Shown one piece after another: positions 23,675 to 28,770 of a stretch of 28,770 bases of DNA. Made by a program: the position numbers and the translations under genes. Source of the DNA: Ruminococcaceae bacterium UBA1404. GTDB lineage: Bacteria > Bacillota > Clostridia > Oscillospirales > Ruminococcaceae. Where the stretch lies: the NCBI GenBank assembly GCA_002305075.1, contig DBQC01000019.1, forward strand, positions 213 through 28,982, read 5' to 3'. The stretch's first letter is position 1; each line of letters begins with the position of its first letter. Below the pieces are notes generated by a model that was not told the DNA's origin, did not search any database, and worked only from the letters and a program-made list of their open reading frames with translations.

Positions 23675-23753
23675 GCAAAACAAGTCCCGCAACGGGCTTT
23701 ATAGAAGTTTGCCGCCGGCAGCTCCGGCAAATAAAAGGAAGGTAGGTTGTCTC

Positions 23754-24944
23754 ATGAAGTACGATTTCACAACGCTCGTAGACCGCACAGGCACTGGTGC
23801 CAGCAAATGGAACCAGATGCGCACCCTGAACCCCGATGTAAAGCCCGGTGTGGTGCCGCTATCGGTGGCCGATATGGAGTTTAAGCATCCCCCCGAGTTG
23901 ATCGAGGGTCTTAAATCCTTCTTAGATACAGCCATTCTGGGTTATACCAGCCCAACCGACGCCTATTACAATGCCGTGGCCGGCTGGATGAAGCGCCGCC
24001 ACAACTGGGAGATTAAAAACGAGTGGATCGTCTTTACCCCCGGCATTGTCAACGCCTTTTACGAGGCCGTTTCGGCCTTTACCCAGCCCGGCGACAATGT
24101 GCTACTTATGACCCCGGTTTATCATCCCTTCTATGCGGCCATAAACAAAACCGGTCGCAATGTGGTTGAGAGCGCTCTGGTCAGGGACGAAAATAACCGC
24201 TACGACATCGACTTTGAGGACTTTGAGCAGAAGTGTAAAGACCCCAAAACCAAGCTGCTGCTGCTCTCCAGCCCCCACAACCCCCTCTGCCGGGTGTGGA
24301 CGCCCGAGGAGCTCACCCGCCTGGGCCGCATCTGCATCGACAACGGCGTGCTGGTGCTCAGCGACGAGATCCACTTCGACTTTATCATGCCGGGCTATAA
24401 GCACACGGTTTTTGCCACCATCTCGGAGGAGTTCGAGCAGAATGTCGTGCTCTGCACCGCCCCCAGCAAGTCCTTTAACCTGGCCGGTCTGCAGTGCTCC
24501 AACATCATCATCCCCAACGAACAGCTGCGCGAGACCTATCTCACTACGCTCCAGAGCCGCGCCATGGGCGGCCGCCTCAATGTGATGGCCTTTAAGGGCT
24601 GCGAGCTGGCCTATGACCAGTGCGAAGAGTGGTTCGATGAGCTGCTCGAAGTGATTTACGACAACAGCCAGGCCGTGATTGCCTACTGCAACGAGCATAT
24701 GCCCAAAATTAAGTTCACCCCCCTCGAGGCCACCTACCTGCTCTGGATGGACTTTAGGGCTTACGGCCTTTCCAACGAGGAGCTTCAGCGTGTGCTGCGC
24801 ATGGAGGCCCAGGTGTTTATGAACGACGGAGCGGCCTTTGGCGAAGCCGGCGCCGGCTTTGCCCGCATGAACCTGGCAGCGCCCAAGCATGTTCTTCTTG
24901 ATGCTTGTGAGCGCATTAAAAACGCCATGGCCAAATACGAATAA
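23754..24944 (+). CDS. MalY/PatB-type PLP-dependent aminotransferase / cystathionine beta-lyase-like
   Basis: A 396-residue fold-type I PLP enzyme. The N-terminal part (DRTGTGASKWNQM, then PLSVADMEF) is typical of MalY/PatB C-S lyases. The PLP site is supported by LSDEIHFDF with Asp204, and by APSKSFNLAGL with the Schiff-base Lys239. The usual NPxGR turn reads NPLCR here, a Gly-to-Cys change. The start ATG at 23754 follows GGAAGGTAGG. Members cleave cystathionine or cysteine conjugates or act as aminotransferases; the exact substrate cannot be told from the sequence. It is divergent from the DUF401 transporter and followed by a strong terminator. Confidence 0.85.
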   Translation: MKYDFTTLVDRTGTGASKWNQMRTLNPDVKPGVVPLSVADMEFKHPPELIEGLKSFLDTAILGYTSPTDAYYNAVAGWMKRRHNWEIKNEWIVFTPGIVNAFYEAVSAFTQPGDNVLLMTPVYHPFYAAINKTGRNVVESALVRDENNRYDIDFEDFEQKCKDPKTKLLLLSSPHNPLCRVWTPEELTRLGRICIDNGVLVLSDEIHFDFIMPGYKHTVFATISEEFEQNVVLCTAPSKSFNLAGLQCSNIIIPNEQLRETYLTTLQSRAMGGRLNVMAFKGCELAYDQCEEWFDELLEVIYDNSQAVIAYCNEHMPKIKFTPLEATYLLWMDFRAYGLSNEELQRVLRMEAQVFMNDGAAFGEAGAGFARMNLAAPKHVLLDACERIKNAMAKYE

Positions 24945-24968
24945 TCGTTTCTAAAATATTGCCTTAAC

Positions 24969-25004
24969 AAGACCGGCCCCATTTGGGGCCGGTCTTGCTT
25001 TATG
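24969..25004 (+). terminator. Terminator after the MalY/PatB-like gene
   Basis: A perfect 12-bp stem (AAGACCGGCCCC / GGGGCCGGTCTT) with a 4-base loop is followed by a moderately T-rich sequence, 24 bases after the stop codon. Confidence 0.8.
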
Positions 25005-25124
25005 CACCCGCCCCCATCCCGGCGACATAGACTGTATAGCCGGCCTCTCTGTTGGCCGGATGATACCGGGCGCTTTGCCCAAAAAGAGCAAAAGCGCATA
25101 CACCACATGAACTGGGAGGTATCT

Positions 25125-25400
25125 ATGGAACTTTTCACCTTTCCGGCCATTACAACCCTCTGTGGGCTTTTGGCCGGCCTTTATAAAAAGATTTGGCCCG
25201 CCAAGAGCCATCTTATCCCCGAGCTCTGCGGTCTGTGCGGGTTAGTTATTGCCCTTGTGTGCTTTTATCTGGTTCCCGGCAGCATCCCGGCCGACAACGC
25301 CGTGCTGGCCGCCACGCTGGGTGTTACCAGCGGCCTTGCGGCTACCGGTGTCCACCAAGGGCATAAACAGATGCGGGAATATAAGGAGCAGAGCGAATGA
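25125..25400 (+). CDS. Small holin-like membrane protein
   Basis: A 91-residue protein with three hydrophobic segments (about residues 5-20, 31-51 and 56-75) and a charged C-terminal tail (HKQMREYKEQSE), the size and layout of small phage holins. The ATG at 25125 follows GGGAGG by five bases. Its stop overlaps the start of the amidase gene (ATGA), a strong sign of a holin-endolysin pair. No specific holin family can be fixed from motifs, and no other phage genes are present, so it may be a relic or a domesticated lysis cassette. Confidence 0.65.
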   Translation: MELFTFPAITTLCGLLAGLYKKIWPAKSHLIPELCGLCGLVIALVCFYLVPGSIPADNAVLAATLGVTSGLAATGVHQGHKQMREYKEQSE

Positions 25401-26158
25401 AAACCCTGATGCTCGACCCCGGACACGGCGGCCTTAACGCCTACGGCTACGAGGACCCCGGGGCGGTGAGCGGGAGCCGGCTTGAACGGGAGGATGTGAT
25501 GCGCCTGGCCGATTTGGTGGCTGCCGACGCCCGGGAGCAGGGGCTGCGGATTATCCTAACCCGCACCGCCGGGCAGAAGCCCGCCACCGTGCCCGGCGTG
25601 ACCGCCCGAGCCACCATGGCCAATAGCGCCGGGGCCGATTTGTTTGTCAGCCTGCATCGCAACGCCTATGGGGCGGCCTCGGCTCAGGGGGTGGAGGTGC
25701 TGGTGCAGACCACCCCCATCGCCGGCGAGGAGATGTTGGCCGGGCTGATTCTGGCCCGCCTCGAGGCCGTGGGCATCAGCCGCAACCGAGGGGTCAAGCG
25801 CTGCCCGCCGGCCAATAACTTTGCGGTGCTGCGCCTGACCAAGATGCCGGCCGTGCTGGTGGAACTGGGCTTTATCACCAACGCCGAGGACAACCGACTG
25901 TATGATTTGCACCTGCCGGCCTATGCCCGGGCCATTGTGGAAGGCTGCCTTGCCTATTTGGGGCTGGTGCGGCGCCCGCCTGCCACCGATGCGGATACGG
26001 CCGACCAACTGGCCGCTTTGCGTACACAGCTGGCGGCCAAGGACGCCCAAATTGCGCTCTTAGAGCAGCAGACCCGCCAGGCTGAGGCCGCTGTGGAACA
26101 GATGCGGGCAAAAGCCCGGGAGATTTATCGCCTAAGCGGCGAGCTGATTGCGCCATAA
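25397..26158 (+). CDS. N-acetylmuramoyl-L-alanine amidase (Amidase_3), endolysin-like
   Basis: A 253-residue zinc amidase that cleaves the MurNAc-L-Ala bond of peptidoglycan. The amidase_3 signature is present: DPGHGG near the N terminus (first zinc His), a central glutamate region, SLHRNA (second His) and the C-terminal catalytic VELGFITN. After about residue 195 a predicted coiled coil (LAALRTQLAAKDAQIALLEQ and on) replaces the usual wall-binding module. No signal peptide is seen, consistent with release through the holin-like neighbour. It overlaps that gene by 4 bases and is followed by a terminator. The role could be phage-type lysis or cell wall turnover. Confidence 0.88.
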   Translation: MKTLMLDPGHGGLNAYGYEDPGAVSGSRLEREDVMRLADLVAADAREQGLRIILTRTAGQKPATVPGVTARATMANSAGADLFVSLHRNAYGAASAQGVEVLVQTTPIAGEEMLAGLILARLEAVGISRNRGVKRCPPANNFAVLRLTKMPAVLVELGFITNAEDNRLYDLHLPAYARAIVEGCLAYLGLVRRPPATDADTADQLAALRTQLAAKDAQIALLEQQTRQAEAAVEQMRAKAREIYRLSGELIAP

Positions 26159-26162
26159 AATT

Positions 26163-26191
26163 AAGGGAGGGCCGATGGCCCTCCCCTTTTT
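26163..26191 (+). terminator. Terminator after the amidase gene
   Basis: A 9-bp perfect stem (GGGAGGGCC / GGCCCTCCC) with a 3-base loop is followed by CTTTTT, immediately after the stop codon. Confidence 0.88.
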
Positions 26192-26263
26192 GTATTAGAT
26201 TTTGCCTCAAATACGACCGAGCTTTTGGACAGCAATAATCATCCCCAGTGTTGGCCAACCAAC

Positions 26264-28546
26264 TTAATTACACTTGGAATACCCGCACCCACGGCAGGAG
26301 ACGCAGCCGCCCTCGTGCTCGAGCATCTCCCCGCAGTCGGGGCAAAAGCGGGGGCCTCGGGTGGCGGGCGGTGCGGCGGGTGCCGCCGCCAGGGCCGCAC
26401 GCTGCACGGGTTTTGGCAGGGTAATACCCTCTCGCTCCATCTTTTCGGCGGTGCGCTGAATCACCCGGGCGATGGCGTCCGGGCAGGAGGTGCACTTCAT
26501 GCCGTTCTGGCGGATGGTGGAGGGACAGCGAATGCCCCGAAGCTGGGTGAGGATTTCGTCGAGCGCCACGCCGCTGCGCAGCGCCACCGAGGTCAGCCGG
26601 GCCGTGGCCTCGCTCTGGCTGGGACAGCCCCCGGCCTTTCCGGTGGAGGTGAACACCTCGCAGATGCCGTTTTCGTCGTAGTTCACGGTCACATACAGGT
26701 TGCCGCATCCAATCCGCATACGCTCGGTCAGGCCGAAGGTCACCTCGGGTCGGGGTCGGGGATAGATGGTGGGCATGGGCTGGTTCTGGTCGGGGGCTTG
26801 CTCATCGGCCTTGGGCGCATCGGCGGTGCCGATGTTGAGCACCTGACCCTCCCGGCTGCCGTCCCGATAGATGGTAACCCCCTTGCAGCCCTGAGTGTGG
26901 GCCAGCATAAAGACCTTGTGCACATCCTCGGCGGTGGCGCTGTGGGGGAAGTTGACCGTTTTGCTCACGGCGTTGTCGGTGTGGCGCTGGAAGGCGGCCT
27001 GCATCCGAACATGATACTCGGGCGAAACATCGTGGCTGCACACAAACACCCGGCGGATGGCCTCGGGAATTTCCTCGATATTACTAAGGCTGCCCTCTTT
27101 GGAGATGCGGCGCATGAGCGCTTCGGAATAAAGGCCGTTGTCCTCGAGCATTTTGCGCAGCAAGGGATGCACCTCTACCAGCTCGGTGCCGTCCATCACA
27201 TTGCGCACATAGGCATAGGCAAAAACCGGCTCGATGCCCGAGGATACCCCGGCAATGATGGAGATGGTACCCGTAGGGGCGATGGTGGTGGTGGTGGCGT
27301 TGCGATAGGGCCGCCCGTCGGTGACCTGAGCCTTGAGGGTGCTCTCCTCAAACAGCGGGAAGGCCCCCCGCAAAGCGCCCAAATCCCGGCTTGCCTCGTG
27401 GCTTGCCTCGTTGATAAAGGCCATCAGCTTCTCGCCCAAAGCCACGCCCTCGTCGGTGTTGTAGCCGATGCCCAGCGCCAGCAGCACATCGGCAAAGCCC
27501 ATCACCCCAAGGCCGATTTTACGGGTGGCCAGCGTGGTTTCGGCAATTTTGTCGAGCGGGTATTTGTTAATTTCGATGACATTATCAAGAAAATGCACGG
27601 CCTCGCGCACGGTGTGTTTGAGCTTGTCGTAGTCGATGGTATAGGCGCCCTGCTCGTCCCGCTTGAGCATATTGACCAGGTTGATGGAGCCTAAATTGCA
27701 GCTTTCGTAGGGCAGCAGCGGCTGCTCGCCGCAGGGGTTGGTGGACTCAATCTCGCCCTGACCGGGCACCACATTGTCCCGGTTGAGCCGGTCTAAGAAG
27801 ATGATGCCGGGCTCGCCATTGCGCCAGGCGCCCTCAACAATGCGGCCAAACACCTCGGCGGCCTGCAGTTGTCCGGTCACCTGACCGGTGGACGGGTCCA
27901 CAAGATTGTAAGGGGCGTTTTGGGCCACGGCCTCCATAAACGCCTCGGTGAGGCCCACCGAGATGTTGAAGTTAGTGATGTCGGCATTGTTCTTTTTGCA
28001 GTCGATAAACTGGAGGATGTCGGGGTGGTCTACCCGCAGGATGCCCATGTTGGCGCCCCGGCGGGTTCCGCCCTGTTTGACGGCCTCGGTGGCCATGTTA
28101 AACACCCGCATAAAGCTGATGGGCCCGCTGGCTACGCCGCCGGTGGAGCGCACCATGGCTCCCGCCTGACGCAGCCGGGAGAAAGAAAATCCCGTGCCGC
28201 CGCCCGACTTATGGATGAGGGCCGCCTGTTTGACCGCCTCGAAGATGTCCTCCATGCTGTCGCCCACGGGCAGCACAAAGCAGGCCGAAAGCTGGCCGAG
28301 CTCCTTACCGGCGTTCATCAGGGTGGGGGAGTTGGGCAAAAAGTCCAGCCGGGTCATCAGGCCATAAAAGCGCTCGGTCAGCGCGGCGATGTCGGCCTGG
28401 GGGTCAAAGTGGGCATCGGCGGCGGCTACGGCGGTGGCCACCCGGCGGAACATACCCTCCACGGTTTCGGTGGGGTTGCCCTGTTCGTCCTTAGAAAGAT
28501 AGCGCCTTTTCAGGACTTCCATGGCGTTTTTGCTGATGTTTGTCAT
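26264..28546 (-). CDS. nrdJ: Vitamin B12-dependent ribonucleotide reductase (class II)
   Basis: Makes deoxyribonucleotides using adenosylcobalamin, so it works without oxygen. 760 residues. The motifs are TNPCGEQPL with the thiyl-radical Cys272 and ESCNLGS with Cys283 eleven residues later, matching the Cys spacing of class II enzymes; SACFVLP with Cys89 is the likely redox partner, and the LPNSPTLMNAG and KSGGGTGFSFSRLR segments are typical. The C-terminal end has a CPDC...CRGC zinc-ribbon-like tail, common in NrdJ. The start at ATG 28546 is chosen for the family N-terminus; an AAAGGA site lies about nine bases upstream. Two NrdR-box-like palindromes lie in the promoter region. Confidence 0.94.
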   Translation of the reverse strand: MTNISKNAMEVLKRRYLSKDEQGNPTETVEGMFRRVATAVAAADAHFDPQADIAALTERFYGLMTRLDFLPNSPTLMNAGKELGQLSACFVLPVGDSMEDIFEAVKQAALIHKSGGGTGFSFSRLRQAGAMVRSTGGVASGPISFMRVFNMATEAVKQGGTRRGANMGILRVDHPDILQFIDCKKNNADITNFNISVGLTEAFMEAVAQNAPYNLVDPSTGQVTGQLQAAEVFGRIVEGAWRNGEPGIIFLDRLNRDNVVPGQGEIESTNPCGEQPLLPYESCNLGSINLVNMLKRDEQGAYTIDYDKLKHTVREAVHFLDNVIEINKYPLDKIAETTLATRKIGLGVMGFADVLLALGIGYNTDEGVALGEKLMAFINEASHEASRDLGALRGAFPLFEESTLKAQVTDGRPYRNATTTTIAPTGTISIIAGVSSGIEPVFAYAYVRNVMDGTELVEVHPLLRKMLEDNGLYSEALMRRISKEGSLSNIEEIPEAIRRVFVCSHDVSPEYHVRMQAAFQRHTDNAVSKTVNFPHSATAEDVHKVFMLAHTQGCKGVTIYRDGSREGQVLNIGTADAPKADEQAPDQNQPMPTIYPRPRPEVTFGLTERMRIGCGNLYVTVNYDENGICEVFTSTGKAGGCPSQSEATARLTSVALRSGVALDEILTQLRGIRCPSTIRQNGMKCTSCPDAIARVIQRTAEKMEREGITLPKPVQRAALAAAPAAPPATRGPRFCPDCGEMLEHEGGCVSCRGCGYSKCN

Positions 28547-28566
28547 ACCATCGCATCCTTTGCGTT

Positions 28567-28614
28567 GTACAATATATTGTGACTTTTCCAGAATAACACG
28601 CCTATATATAGTAT
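28567..28614 (-). promoter_or_regulatory. Pair of NrdR-box-like palindromes upstream of nrdJ
   Basis: Box A, 28567-28582, has core ACAATATATTGT; box B, 28599-28614, has core CTATATATAG. Both resemble the NrdR box consensus ACACwATATATwGTGT. Their centres are 32 bases apart (three helical turns), with a 16-base linker, the spacing usual for NrdR boxes. Box B lies within the promoter spacer and box A just downstream of the -10. Confidence 0.8.
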
Positions 28615-28619
28615 TGCAA
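28590..28619 (-). promoter_or_regulatory. Probable nrdJ promoter
   Basis: On the minus strand: -35 TTGCAA (28614-28619), an 18-base spacer and an extended -10 TGTTATTCT with hexamer 28590-28595. The match is moderate, but the overlap with the NrdR-type boxes supports it. Confidence 0.5.
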
Positions 28620-28700
28620 GGCAATAAATGGAATATTTGAAGTGACAGAGAAAAATTTTTAAGGCAGTGTGGGCGAGGTCGAGCCTTTTGGCCCTCCCTG

Positions 28701-28723
28701 CGCATTTTGCAAGGCAAAATGCG
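28701..28723. repeat. Perfect 10-bp hairpin near the window end
   Basis: CGCATTTTGC pairs with GCAAAATGCG around AAG. It sits in a GC-rich non-coding tail (28640-28770) that looks like the hairpin-rich stretch near the other end of the window. It may be an intergenic repeat; no gene is visible here. Confidence 0.5.
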
Positions 28724-28770
28724 TCCGCTGCGGCGGGGCTATTCAAATGGAAGTGGGGGCTCGCCGCCCC

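Noticed and set aside
25125..26158. A prophage region
   Set aside because: Only the holin-like and amidase genes are phage-like; there are no structural, replication or integrase genes and no attachment site.
26225..27694. A 489-codon open frame on the plus strand opposite nrdJ
   Set aside because: It is the antisense shadow of a GC-rich, strongly conserved gene: Gly/His/Ala-rich composition, no domain, no binding site. Similar long shadows oppose grdD, grdE, the second MFS gene and selD.
28547..28770. A cobalamin riboswitch upstream of nrdJ
   Set aside because: The leader is short and shows no B12-box; the palindromes there fit NrdR boxes better.
1..28770. CRISPR arrays, rRNA genes or insertion sequences
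   Set aside because: No regularly spaced direct repeats, no rRNA-like sequence and no transposase were seen on either strand.

Overview
The window looks like chromosome of an anaerobic, GC-rich member of the Clostridia. The lineage is inferred from gene content (Stickland-type glycine reductase, selenocysteine decoding, a B12-dependent ribonucleotide reductase, a YaaH-like LysM/GH18 protein). No rRNA or other taxonomic marker is present, so a narrower placement would be a guess.

The core is about 15.6 kb read entirely on the minus strand, from a promoter near 20.7 kb to a terminator near 5.1 kb. In transcription order it holds: promoter, tandem glycine riboswitch with its own terminator, grdX, grdE, grdB (in-frame UGA = Sec), trxB, trxA, grdA (in-frame UGA = Sec), an intergenic terminator, grdC, grdD, selA, selB, a separate promoter, tRNA-Sec (selC) with terminator, yedE (putative selenium importer), a TusA-like protein, a DUF3343 putative Se/S carrier, selD, and a class V aminotransferase of the cysteine desulfurase/selenocysteine lyase type. 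This is a nearly self-contained module. Glycine is sensed by RNA and reduced to acetyl phosphate and ammonia by two selenoproteins plus partners; thioredoxin supplies electrons; selenium is probably imported and carried, activated by SelD, placed on tRNA-Sec by SelA and delivered by SelB. SerS (charging tRNA-Sec with serine) and acetate kinase are not in the window.

Left flank (1-5.04 kb): a partial zinc-ribbon protein; about 400 bases of hairpin-rich non-coding DNA; a UraA-type uracil permease (minus); a 62-bp perfect inverted repeat; two tandem MFS transporters (plus); and a tRNA-Leu(CAG) with clear promoter and terminator.

Right flank (20.7-28.8 kb): a YaaH-like LysM/GH18 hydrolase (plus); a DUF401 membrane transporter (minus) divergent from a MalY/PatB-type PLP enzyme (plus), with a palindromic operator candidate between them; a holin-like plus amidase pair (plus); and the B12-dependent ribonucleotide reductase nrdJ (minus) preceded by two NrdR-box-like palindromes.

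Start codons were set by ribosome binding sites and family N-termini. Many are not ATG: GTG for uraA, the first MFS gene, yedE and grdA; TTG for grdE and trxB; probably CTG for grdX.
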